This document shows positions 34,546-45,510 of a stretch of DNA of 64,000 nucleotides, one piece after another. How positions within the stretch are numbered: position 1 is the stretch's first letter; every line of letters starts with the position of its first letter. The DNA comes from Plantago elongata. Lineage: Eukaryota > Streptophyta > Magnoliopsida > Lamiales > Plantaginaceae. A program made the position numbers and the translations under genes. The notes under the pieces were generated by a model. That model had not been told where the DNA came from and searched no databases. It saw only the letters and a program-made list of their open reading frames with translations. The DNA lies in contig JAYMSP010000021.1 of NCBI GenBank assembly GCA_036897095.1, forward strand, positions 55,010-119,009. Direction: 5' to 3'.

Positions 34546-37349
34546 TAAATTCGAATGTCCTGTTTTGTGTATAAAATAGGTCATTATTAAAATTGTATAC
34601 CAGACAATCACTAAATCTTTTGTCAGAATCCATCCGAAAATTTAAATATGAAGTAGAACTCAACTTAAGTTTAATTACTATTAACCGAACCAACTAAATT
34701 TAATAACTAAACCCGAGTTATGCGCCAAATCCACCCCTAGGGGTACTCTTTTAATTTCCTTCCACTTAGGGAGAAGGCAAATTGTTCATGAACATCTATA
34801 TATATATATGAAGACATGTTCTATTATATACCTTGTTATCAGATAAGGTTCTAGTGATTGCTAGTATCGGACATAGCAAAAAGCAATATATATGGTGTTA
34901 ATAATGAGAGGGGGACCTTGCGATATAGAATTAATGGTCCAAACTCCAAACCAGATAGATGTCCTATTATATATCGATCTCCATCATGATTAATTGACCG
35001 CTCATCTTAAATACCTTCACGGTTTCACCTATGATCGATCTTATGTGGAGAAGAACCAGATAAGAGTATGGCCACTTATATCTGGTAGGCAGAATTGGAG
35101 ATCGAGAATTCATCTCGAACTTCATACTGAAGATCGAGTAGATGAATATGTGATTGCGAAACTGGAGGGGGGGGGGTGTAAAAGAGAGGATACTCAATAT
35201 ATACACAAGGTATTGTAAAAAAATGTCTTGTAACTAATTAAAAAGGATCATGTTAAAACAGTGTTTATGTTTTAAAAAATATAATAATAATAATATCAAC
35301 CAAATACATTTTTGTTTGTGAAAATATGTTGGGACATAACTTTTTGGGATAATTCGTAATACGATTATTAAGCTTGTTGCCGTAGTAATGGTAGATTGGT
35401 TGCTCACAAGAGCGGGTTCGTCCATTGAAGGGGTAGGTTTGCGGATGATTTGGCCTAGCCGGTGCACGCAACGTGGTCGGGGTGATGGGAATATCTGTCT
35501 TTATAAATATTCGCATAATTAGGGTTAAGTTCTATGATCCTATTTATACTTGTTACCTGACAGAGCATTCCAGATAGTCAAGAGTTCTAAAGGTAATAAA
35601 ATATTAAAAGAGATATGATGAATTAATTAAGAGATCTACCTGCCTTATTATCTAGAGAGAATATGAGGTTTTTTGTTTACTCTAGATCTCTGATTTTAAG
35701 AATATATTAGAAAATGTACTAATATAATAATAAATAAGAATAATATAAATAAATAGTAAATACTTCATTAATAATGGACCTTTAGGCCAAATTCTAGCCA
35801 CTTGTATTGGAACGGACCGAATAGAAAGAAAAACGTTCTCCCACAGAATACTAATGATCTTTAACTAAATACATGAATGATTAGTTGGTACTAATTTAAA
35901 AAGCTTCTAATAAACTAGCTATTTATATTTGTACACCTACATTCTTATAAAAAATTAGATTATAGTGTACGGTGCTTGATGATTGTTCTAGGCTGCATGA
36001 AAGTGAAAATAAGATGAATTATAAATTATAAAAATAAAATAATACCTTAACGGGACAATATAATAATTATTATATTGTATAAATTTAATTTATTTCGTAA
36101 GTTTATGAACATTGGACTAGATAGCATTGTACACTTACCTCTTTTGTGAATCTTGTGCAGTTTCCCCTTAGAGCCACACATATTTATGACAGGCCCATGA
36201 TAATATAAGAAGAAACTCAGCTAAAAGTTCATGGTTTGTATAAGAAATTGTATATTTTTATATTTTTATAATTTTATAAAAAAATTCAATGTATAATTAT
36301 TATGCAATAATATACAATTTATGAAAATACACAGAACACATAAAAATTCACAAGTTGCATATTGTACAATTTATTATAAAGTAATGCATGACTCTCATAA
36401 ATTTTTATATAATATAAATTGATTTACGTATATATGTATTACATGATTGAAGTGTTTGCATACACTAGCTAGCTAATATTATTAGGAATTTTTGGTAGTG
36501 TGAAAGTGAACAGTGCATGTGGTCAATTATTTAGGGGGTGGGCGAGAGGGAATAATATCCAGCTAATAAAGTAAGCAAAATCCAACATTAGAAAAGCTTT
36601 TAACGATGCATCCTCTCTTTGATTTGTCTTAACCTGCCCTATGATCCAAACTCCACATTAAATTGTTCATTAGAATTCCAAATTATGATTAAATAATTGG
36701 ATGAAGCACTACCATTCCAATTTGTATAGCACGTACGTGACAAATACTACTGGGCCACTTTGTTCTATAATTCACTTGCCATTTGATTTGATTAAAGGGA
36801 TATTATTATTATGATTATATATGTCAAATCTCCCTAATCGATTAGTATTATCATGTACCTAGCTACTCAATCGGGAACACTGTTGTCTATACGTGATATG
36901 CAATATAATTTAATTTGCGTTGCTTATACGATCGACCCAAACCGTACGGATAAGACATACCACTAGTTCGTAAATTAGAGTTATATAATTCTACTTAACT
37001 TATTAACCAACTATGTATATATATTTTATTACCTACGAGTTAAATTATTAATTTCATTTATTGTACCTTGTTAAAGATAGATAGATAGCCTTGGCCCTTA
37101 ATATACAGTATGATACATGTCCCTAAATATTTCAATGTTGTCCTTTTAATCATGCATATTTTTTACTCGGAACGTGGTGTTTAATCCCTATGTATCTTAA
37201 TTAGCAATATTAATTATTTAAATATCTGATCTTGTAAGAATATTTGACAGCAGAACCAACTTATCATTATGTCAGTCAATTTAAATATTCCTAATTAAAT
37301 TATATACGCTCTGATGCGTACATTCTAAAAGATTTCAATTCGTTTGAGT

Positions 37350-37691
37350 TGCAGCATGCATGGTTAATTCACAAGAACGATAAACTTAAAACTCGCTGAT
37401 TTAAAAGAATATCGAGAATTGACTCAAGATTCGTTGATTCAGCAGAATACCGAGAATTGATGGATCAAAATTTGTTGATTCATAAGAATACTAAAAATTT
37501 ACAGATTTGGAGGAACACCTCAATTTTTTATATAGCTCTTACAAAATAATGAAGAGTTACTTAAATAGCTAGTAAACCCTTACCCTAATTGCTACCAGAA
37601 TACTTGAATAACAAAAAGATCCTAATAAATAAAGAAAATATAACTTTGACCCTTGACATTTTAAATCTAATTAAACGCTATTCGTTCCACA
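37350..37691 (-). repeat. LTR (3' LTR in element orientation)
   Basis: 342 bp, aligned throughout with 38401-38760. It lies next to the polypurine tract. Confidence 0.85.
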
Positions 37692-37873
37692 TTATTCTCT
37701 CTAGGCAGAAAAGATTCGTCCTCGAATCATAAGCGCATCATTCTTTCCTCTATCAAATACATATCGGACGTCGTCAATAAACTCTATCTTCCAATAAAAT
37801 TTGTTGATACACTTTTTGACCATCTTCCTTCTCATTAGACGCTTCTAAATTCGAAACAAATAATATGGACAAC

Positions 37874-38152
37874 TCAGGTATCTTTGATTTGTACTTCACT
37901 AACTTGGATCCCATGGGGCACACAATTATTATTTGTTGTAGAGACAAGCACATCTTGTACAACAAATCTTTTTCTATCTTCCGAAATAATAAGAAATCCA
38001 TTATCTTCATCATCACTACCCTTTCCAATCGGGTAATCATACCAAATAGGGTACTCGTTCCAGTTCGTCTCACAACAACGCTCCTCAGTAGTGAACAAAT
38101 TCTCAATTACATCTTGACTATAGACACACAAGAAAGTCACAAATCGGAACAT
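37874..38152 (-). other. Unrecognised open frame inside the small LTR element
   Basis: A 92-residue minus-strand open frame starts at 38152 (MFRFVTFLCV) and contains a polar segment KGSDDEDNGFLIISEDRKRF. Coding-like sequence continues in a second frame to about 37774 (SNLEASNEKEDGQKVYQQIL). It does not look like gag, protease, reverse transcriptase or integrase. It could be a captured host gene piece or a diverged gag. Confidence 0.3.
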
Positions 38153-38400
38153 AGTTTTTAGAAATCTGCTACTTGACGGCGCACGAGATTTGACATATCA
38201 ATCCTAATTAGATTATGATCTCCACTGTTCAGATTCTAGATTAATGAGTTGGCTTGCAGCTGGTAAAATTTCGTGACGATCCAACGACTGAATCAATGAA
38301 AAACTCTGTTTTACTCGAACTGCGTTGTGCTATCAATGATATACATAAATTGTCTTTTCTTCACCAAAATCGGCCCAAATCACCTGAATTTGATACCAAC

Positions 38401-38760
38401 TGATGCATCGTGCGTGGTTGATTCACAAGAACGATAAACTCAAGACTCGCTGATTCAAAAGAATATCGAGAATTGACTCAAGACTCGTTGATTCAGCAGA
38501 ATACCCAGAATTGATTGATCAAGATTCGCTGATTCATAAGAATACTGAAAATCGACAGATTTGGAGAAACACCTCAATTTTTTATATAAACTCAAAACTG
38601 CTCTTACAAAATAATGAAGAGGTACGTAAAGATCTAGTAAACTCTAACCCTAGTTGCTACCAGAATACTTGAATAACAAAAAGATCATATTAAATATATA
38701 AAGAAAATATGACTTTGACCCTTAACATTCTAAATCTAATTAAACGTTATTCGTTCCACA
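38401..38760 (-). repeat. LTR (5' LTR in element orientation)
   Basis: 360 bp, next to the primer binding site at about 38386-38398. It is longer than its partner by a few small insertions such as AACTCAAAACTG. Confidence 0.85.
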
Positions 38761-39071
38761 TCAATTTATTAACGCGTCCATTTATATGAAAATTTAAAAA
38801 TAAAGGATAAAATATAAAATAAAAATAATGTAATGCCAATGTGAATGACGATGTAACATTTTTAGTTGTATATTAATTGTGTGTGATATAATTTTCATTA
38901 TTTTCTTATTATATAGTAGAAATACGTATGATGTTATCGCGGGGATGAGGTACTACTTATATAACATCAAAAGATGACCAATTGTTTGAGTCTTCAACTT
39001 CTAGCCACCTCTTCCCTTTCACTCCTCACAGTTTCTTCATAGCTCTGAGAAAAAAAGAAGCTCAAAAAATC
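38761..39071. promoter_or_regulatory. Promoter of third TBL gene
   Basis: TTATATAA at 38957-38964 lies about 110 bp upstream of the chosen start. The rest is AT-rich and otherwise featureless. Confidence 0.5.
38957..38964 (+). promoter_or_regulatory. TATA box of third TBL gene
   Basis: TTATATAA, about 108-115 bp upstream of the ATG at 39072. Confidence 0.5.
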
Positions 39072-40535
39072 ATGGAGTTCAATATTGTACTTAAGAATGT
39101 AATTACCATTGTCACTCTTCTGGCAATAGCAATAACCCTCGTGGTGGTACTCGATATAAACTATCCATTGCTGAACTTCTCTGTTACTGAAACAAGTTCA
39201 ACAGAGATTGAGGTCTCATATGTTGAAGCCGATGTCAACAAAATAGTTGGTCAAGAAGATTACTGTGACATTTTTACGGGCGAATGGATTCCGAATCCGG
39301 ATGCTCCGTATTATACGAACTTCAGTTGTGGTGTAATTCAGGAGGAGCAGAATTGCATGAAGTATGGAAGGCCAGATACCGAATTCTTGAAGTGGAGGTG
39401 GAAGCCTGATGAATGTGAGTTGCCCATTTTCGACCCGGCCCAGTTTTTCGAGCTTGTGAGAGGGAAGTACATGGCATTTATTGGTGATTCTGTCGCTAGG
39501 AATCATATGCAGTCCTTGATTTGCCTCTTGTCTAGGGTATGCATACGTTTTTTAATTTTTGCGTCTAATTTACTTTAAAATATAGTGTGAACTTGTAAGG
39601 ATAAGTTAAATTACTAATTATACATTTAAGCAAGTTGTAAACCTGAATAATTTGGTTGGTGTTTAAGAAACCAAGTTGGTTAGTTATATGACCAAGAGAA
39701 GACTAGTTTGACACAAAGTGTAAAATAAATATTCACATTGGAATTTATATATTATTTTGGTTAATTTCAGGTGGAATACCCATTAGAATTATCAAAACCA
39801 GATGATGGCCATGGAAACAACAAATTCTACACGTACAAGGAACACGACTTTAACTTGTCCATGTCCTGGTCACCCTACTTGGTGAAACATCAACAAGTAG
39901 ACAAGAACATGTTCCATCTCTACCTCGACGAGCCCGACCCTGTTTGGATCAATCGAATCAAAGGAGCTGATTACGTTGTCATTTCGGCTGGACAGTGGTT
40001 CTTGCGCCCTTCCTACTTCTACGTCAACAAAAACCTTGTTGGCGGCTTATATTGCCCGGAGTCCAACATCACACACATGTCGTATTTTTTCAGTTACCGA
40101 ATGGCCTTCCAATCAGCATTCAGGGCGATTAAGGATGGCACCGCAGATTTTAATGGGGTGACATTTCTTAGGACTTATGTGCCATCTCACTTCGAGGGAG
40201 CCCCATTTGACAAGGGTGGGGATTGTGTTAGAACAAGGCCTTTTAAAAGAAACGAGACAGTGTTACTGGAGGAGTATCATAAACAATTTCGTATGATACA
40301 GTTAGAGGAGTTGAAGAATGCATATGATGTGTGGGGGAGAAATAATGGAACATTCAAGGTGATTGATGCTATGAATGCCATGAGATTGAGGCCGGATGGG
40401 CATCCTAGTAAATATGGCCATCCGAGCTCGAAAACGTTTCTTATTAACGATTGCGTTCACTGGTGCCTGCCTGGTCCCATTGATCTGTGGAATGATTTTT
40501 TACAAGAATTGTTGATGAGAGAGTTAAATAGTTAG
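39072..40535 (+). CDS. TRICHOME BIREFRINGENCE-LIKE protein 3 of cluster
   Basis: Exons 39072-39536 and 39771-40535 give 409 aa. The start at 39072 ([20 protein letters not shown]) was preferred to the in-frame ATG 30 codons upstream because it aligns with the N-termini of the fourth and fifth genes and because the upstream ATG lies only about 20 bp past the TATA box. The anchor spans about residues 8-30. The TBL domain starts at [21 protein letters not shown] is at 138-140 and DxxH at 382-385 ([16 protein letters not shown]). The usual Ser in PIDSW is Leu here. One phase-0 intron lies after CLLSR. The linker between anchor and domain is only about 40 residues, much shorter than in the first gene. 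Confidence 0.9.
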
Positions 40536-40744
40536 CCTAGATACTGGAATAGTGTTTTAAAGATGTGATTTGGATCCTTTTAAAATTTCTCCAGGCAGGG
40601 GAAATAGGATGAGTGCATACAGATGAATTATTACTTTGTACAGTTACCATTCATTTTGCGAAATATCTCAATTTTCAATTCTCAAGTGCAACGAAACTCA
40701 ACTGTTGAGACATTTCGCTATCGATTTGAAAGCTCAATAGGCGT

Positions 40745-40913
40745 CTAGGCCTGTCAATGGGTGACATCTACCCAAGGGACAAATGGTATTCGGATCTGAT
40801 AGTTCGGTTGCTGACCGGTTCCGGTGAAGAAACCGCAACCAGTCAGCCCCCTCCTCATTGTTTGCTAGGATTGGGTCTGGGTTCGGGTGGATTGGGCCCA
40901 GTGACAGGACTAG
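40745..40913. mobile_element. hAT-like MITE of 169 bp
   Basis: The left end CTAGGCCTGTCAATGGGT and the reverse complement of the right end, CTAGTCCTGTCACTGGGC, form an imperfect 18-bp terminal inverted repeat of a type common in plant hAT elements (CCTGTCAATGGG). No clear target duplication was found. Confidence 0.55.
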
Positions 40914-41148
40914 CCAGTACCATTTTTCCACAATGGCCTTTCAATTGCAGCAGTGAAGTGTGAAATTGCACCATTTGACATGTTAAAGTCGAAGGAAAAA
41001 GTAAGTTGAGCACATTTATTGAAAATTTTACATTATAGTTTTAAATTAATTCATGATCAAATTTAAATTTTATAATTGTAAAAAGTTAAAATTGAAAAGC
41101 TTCTATGTAATGGACTGAGTAGATATTTTCCTATGTTGTACCGGAGTT

Positions 41149-41537
41149 GAGATTGAAGCGCGAGATGTAACGGGTAGTGTGTTGGCCTGGGAACGAAAGA
41201 GACACAACCATGTTGCTCGGCTGAAGTTGCAAAGACTTTGGCTGCCAGGGTTGCTGTCCAATTGGGCCACCGCCTGGAGTTCCGGAATGTGATCATTGAA
41301 GGCGACTGCAGCAATGTAGTTCATCAATTAAGGATTGATGCCCCTGATTACTCACTTGATGGGTACATCGTTGAAGAAATCAAGAAACTTACCGTTGTTT
41401 TTTCGTATTTTGATTTTTGTTTCACTAAACATTGTGGGAATGCCCTTGCCCATGTTTTAGCTAGTCAAGTACTTGAGGATGAGGTTGGGGGTTCTGTTCT
41501 CCCTTGCTCTAATCCGGATACTGTGTCAATTGATTAA
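41149..41537 (+). pseudogene. RNase H-like (RVT_3) fragment of a LINE-type retrotransposon
   Basis: Residues readable in two frames give EIEARDVTGSVLAWERKRH, then after a frameshift AEVAKTLAARVAVQLGHRLE and NVIIEGDCSNVVHQL, ending KHCGNALAHVLAS. This is the order of the plant reverse-transcriptase-like RNase H domain found at the end of non-LTR elements and in related host proteins. GDCSN keeps one catalytic Asp and HCGNALAH the C-terminal His region. The N-terminal part and all upstream reverse transcriptase are missing. Confidence 0.75.
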
Positions 41538-41945
41538 ATAATATATTTGATTGTTTTTGAAATAGTTGAGTTTTGAATGCGTATAATAAATGTTAGATAG
41601 CTATATAAACCAACACTCTTACATAGTATTAGGATCTTTTCTACAAATAATAATACGTGAGATTCTAATCAAAAGTGGACAATTAATTGTATGCCAATTG
41701 AAGGTACGGCCTAATTATTACCTTACGTAACTTATCTTGGCACACGATCATACAAGTCGTTACATCATTCAATTTGTTTCCAATCTAATGTTCTAAACTA
41801 TGGATAAATCCATGTCTGGAAATCAATTGCTTGCTTAATTAATTAAATTCATAATTTAGAGAAACTCAACGAATTAATGGCAGTTTAATACGGATGCAGA
41901 GATATGAATCACCGAGTTCGATTTCCTTGCTTATTTTTTTACTTC

Positions 41946-41953
41946 TATATAAG
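41946..41953 (+). promoter_or_regulatory. TATA box of fourth TBL gene
   Basis: TATATAAG, about 100 bp upstream of the ATG at 42052. Confidence 0.55.
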
Positions 41954-42051
41954 TATAATAACCACTCCCCATGAAATGTGCTACTTGTATTTAATTTCCC
42001 AAAAATAGTCCATTTCCCCACTGCTTCTTCACACAGAAGCTCCAACAAACC

Positions 42052-44755
42052 ATGGAGCTTCTTCCATTTGGCTACAATTCTTTCATTAAGAATGTAATTG
42101 CTATTGCCACTCTACTGGCAATTGCAATAGCCACTGTGTTCATTTTCGATGTAAACTATCCATCACTAAACTACACAAGTTTTGTTGCATACAAGAATTC
42201 AACGGAAAATGCAGTCTCACGAGAAACAAGATGTAAAGATAAGGGATGGTGATGATCAAGAAAATTGTGACATTTTTACGGGTGAATGGATACCGAATCC
42301 GGATGCTCCGTATTACAATAACAAGACGTGTTGGGCGATCCATGAGCATCAAAACTGCATGAAGTATGGCAGGCCGGACACCGAGTTCCTGAAATGGAAG
42401 TGGAAACCTGATGGGTGCGAGTTGCCGGTTTTCGACCCGCACGAGTTCTTGGATATGGTCCGGAACAGTTCCATGGCATTGGTTGGAGATTCTGTTGCGA
42501 GGAACCAAATGCAGTCCATGATTTGCCTATTATCAAGGGTAAGTCACTAATTAAGTTGAGTTTACTTCTTGCCTATATGTAGTCTTTACTAATTATAACA
42601 TTTCATTTATGTTGGTAAAAATCACCCTCTTTCAACTTCACGAACCTTTTTATAAAAATCACGTTAGGTGAAATCACAACTTTTTAAATATGCTAGCTGA
42701 TTTAACAGCTAATCAAGTTAGTTTGTTGAAAAAAACTACATAACTAGCTACCAACTATATTTTTAACCACCAACTAATTTTCTAACTATCAGTTACCTTT
42801 TCAGTTAATTTTGCTGGGCATAGAAGCCCATTGTCTTCTGCTTTATCTAAAGCAATAGTTGCTAATGACCGGAAATAGATTGAATTGCTTTTGGTCTTTA
42901 TTTCGTGATACCTGAAAATTATCGTAATACGAATTCATATTTTTCGTAAAAATTCTATAGGTTTTATTATTATATGATGACCATTGTCGTATTGCACCCG
43001 GCCACTCACAAATAACATAAAATCGCTAGCCAAATTAAGTTTACGGGGCTTTTCTAAGGTCAGGTAGGCTTTCGCCCTGCCTGACAACATGCAACAAATT
43101 AAAAAATTGACATATTTATTTCGTTAAATTTTAAAATACTAAAATAAAAAATAGATAATTTAAAAATATATATATTATTTTATTTTCAAAATATTTTAGA
43201 AGATAAATTTAATTTTTTTATTGATATTAGTATTTTTCTAATTTAAGTATTCATAAGGCGACAGGGAGATCGCCTTGGTGACACCCCATCACCCTTCCGC
43301 CTTATAAATATTTAAATTAGAAAAATATAAATATCAATAAAAAAATTAAATTAACTTCTAAAATATTTTTTAATTAAAACAATATTTCTTTTAAGAATTA
43401 TTACATTTTTACTTTAATATTTTAAAATTTAACGAAATAGATATGTCAATTTTTTTATTTGATGTCTATTGTCAAATAGAATGAAAATTTATCTGATCGT
43501 AGAAAAATTCAAATTCACGTCACGTTTTCATTTCACCAAGTCTATGTGGTGATTTCAAATGTAACTATGTGAATGCACTACTCTCATAGTCTAAAAATAA
43601 ACCAGTCGGATACATAAATATCCTCAATTAGGAAGTTTGTGCTTGTGCAGGGCAATATTATTTTTCCTCTGATTTAGCAAAGGTGAACAGTTTACATGTG
43701 CTTAAATTGATGGAAAAATTGTTCCAATTAATGAAACTGCGAAATCCAATGTTGAGAAATCTTTAATTTTGAAATGGAAGACCGACGAATCATCATATTG
43801 GACTATGACACATGTTTCTAGAATAAAAATTAAAAGCGTTACACATCAATTAAGAAAATACTTGAGCAATGAAATGAGCCTCATTGCTTTAGCAAGTTTT
43901 CATGACAGACCGATTCTAATTGTGTTACATATTTTTCAGGTGGAGTATCCGGTCGATACAAGGCACGATGATAAATTTAAACGATTGTTATATGTAAATT
44001 ATAACTTTACCCTCGACTTTTTCTGGACCACAGTCCTCACTCGTGCCGAAGAGAAAGACCCCGATGGCCCGACTCACACGGGCCTCTTCAACCTATACCT
44101 TGACGAGCCTGATGAATCATGGGCATCTCAAATCGACGGATTTGACTATGTAATCCTCAGTGGCCGTCATTGGTTCAGTAGGCCGGCCGTCTACCATGAG
44201 CGTCACAACGTGACCGGTTGCCTCTTTTGCCAACTGCCAAACGTCACGTCCCTCCCAGTGACTTATGGATACCGTCAAGCATTCCGTACTGCACTTAAAG
44301 CCATCAATGCAAGGAAAAATTTCAAGGGAATCACATTTTTGCGAACACTTGCTCCTGCACATTTTGAGAACGGGATGTGGAATCAAGGCGGAAACTGCAT
44401 ACGACAACGGCCTTTTAAGAGCAACGAGACGGTTTTACAGGATCTGGAAAGGGAAATGTACACTATCCAATTGGAGGAGTTAAGGGCAGCACAAAGAGAA
44501 GGGGATAAAACGTTCATGTTGCTTGATACGACGAAAGCAATGTTGTTGAGGCCTGATGGGCATCCGAGTAAGTACGGTCATCTGCCTGATGAAAAAGTCC
44601 AATTGTATAATGATTGTGTTCATTGGTGTCTGCCTGGTCCGATTGATTCTTGGGCTGACTTCTTGATGCATATGTTGAAAAACGAGGTTCCAAAAGTTCA
44701 GGGGCGAAAGCTTGATCTGCCTCAGAAGAAAAGTGCAGTTCGTAAAACATTTTAA
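42052..44755 (+). pseudogene. TRICHOME BIREFRINGENCE-LIKE protein 4 of cluster, frameshifted
   Basis: Exon 1 runs 42052-42538 and exon 2 43940-44755. Exon 1 is 487 nt, one more than a multiple of three. The frame from ATG 42052 gives the anchor ([17 protein letters not shown]) and stops at 42251-42253, while the TBL domain ([30 protein letters not shown]) is in another frame open from before ATG 42182. The break lies between about 42180 and 42250, in the poorly conserved linker. Exon 2 is intact with [18 protein letters not shown] and [14 protein letters not shown]. Translation from ATG 42182 would make a catalytic domain without the membrane anchor. Either this is a young pseudogene, a sequencing error, or a soluble variant. 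Its 1.4-kb intron holds a long inverted repeat. Confidence 0.75.
43100..43458. repeat. Long inverted repeat (foldback MITE) in the intron of the fourth TBL gene
   Basis: The left arm (43100-43261) begins with AAAAATTGACATATTTATTT and ends ATTCATAAGGCG; the right arm (43299-43458) begins CGCCTTATAAAT and ends AGATATGTCAATTTTTTT. The arms, about 160 bp each, are near-perfect complements over most of their length, with a spacer of about 37 bp that itself contains AAGGCGACAGGGAGATCGCC, a small hairpin. Confidence 0.85.
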
Positions 44756-45510
44756 GATGATCAGTTTGCGGTATTTTGTGGTTCATGATGTTTTCGTTGA
44801 ACATTGTAATGCGTCATAATATATAGATTACACTCTGTAAGGGGAATTTGAGATAAAGTTTAGTACAGATCGAATAAAGAAATTACGATTTTATATATTT
44901 AAAATCATAGAAGGTTTTGGAGACATTTAGTTTTCAGTAAACAGTGTGTATGTAATGGAAGCAGTTATTTAAGATGCATACACTTTTCTTATTTTCCCTT
45001 TTGAAGTTTTGCTAGTGAAATGTGAGTGAGATTTGCTCTGCTATCATGAGTTCCATCTCGGGCTTGGATTTGTACAAATGCTGATATCTACACAACTGAA
45101 AACGGACTCTTGCTTGAAGGAGCTCGTTTACGGGATACTAGATACCGGTCCATTTCAAATGCTCAAGGATTCTGTCCAAGTGCACATTTCCAAATATTGG
45201 ATTTTTTTCCCTTTCATTCTAGTGCTTAATTTATGCTTTTAACTTTAATTTAATTTATCCGAAATTATATTAACATTTCACCTTTTTGCATCTACATAAC
45301 TCTATGTTATTCCTGGTTCCGCCCCACATTACAAGCATGTGAAACCAAACAAACTGTCAGTGTGTATACTTCCAAGTTCCAACCAAAACCATATTATATA
45401 ACAACTCTAGTAAGTTAGCAACCATAATGTGTCCAATTTTCTCAGAGACACCTCTGTTTCCACTCCCCACAATTTCTTCATATCTCCAAAACTGAAGCTC
45501 CATAAGAGCC
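44756..45510. other. Spacer between fourth and fifth TBL genes
   Basis: 755 bp with the 3' flank of the fourth gene and the promoter of the fifth. A TATA box is at 45394-45401. No other feature is seen. Confidence 0.4.
45394..45401 (+). promoter_or_regulatory. TATA box of fifth TBL gene
   Basis: TTATATAA, about 110-117 bp upstream of the ATG at 45511. Confidence 0.55.

Larger units (their letters stand above)
32903..37349. other. Large repeat-bearing intergenic gap inside the TBL cluster
   Basis: No gene is found in about 4.4 kb. It contains a 70-bp direct repeat flanking a GGGTACTCG-type insert (33187-33458), a MITE-like segment with an adjoining hairpin (34375-34545), a G-run near 35166-35175, and otherwise AT-rich sequence. 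Minus-strand open frames at 35234-35516 have no recognised family. Confidence 0.45.
37350..38760 (-). mobile_element. Small non-autonomous LTR retrotransposon (TRIM/LARD-like, 1.4 kb)
   Basis: Two long direct repeats, 37350-37691 (342 bp) and 38401-38760 (360 bp), are clearly alike and each has TG..CA ends (read on the minus strand TGTGGAACGAAT at one end, GCATCA or TGCTGCA at the other). Reading on the minus strand, the right-hand copy is followed after two bases by TGGTATCAAATTC, an initiator-Met-type primer binding site, and the left-hand copy is preceded by AGAGAGAATAA, a polypurine tract. The internal region is only about 709 bp and has no recognisable gag or pol. No perfect 5-bp target duplication is seen (TGAGT against TCAAT), so it is old. 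Confidence 0.85.
40536..42051. other. Spacer with MITE and LINE remnant, and promoter of fourth TBL gene
   Basis: It contains a 169-bp MITE-like element (40745-40913), a LINE RNase H fragment (41149-41537) and a TATA box (41946-41953). Nothing else is recognised. Confidence 0.5.

Noticed and set aside
35234-35516. Minus-strand open frames of 77-83 codons
   Set aside because: No family resemblance, no splice context and overlapping frames of similar length.
38982-39071. Upstream in-frame ATG of the third TBL gene
   Set aside because: Lies too near the TATA box and does not align with the N-termini of the paralogues.
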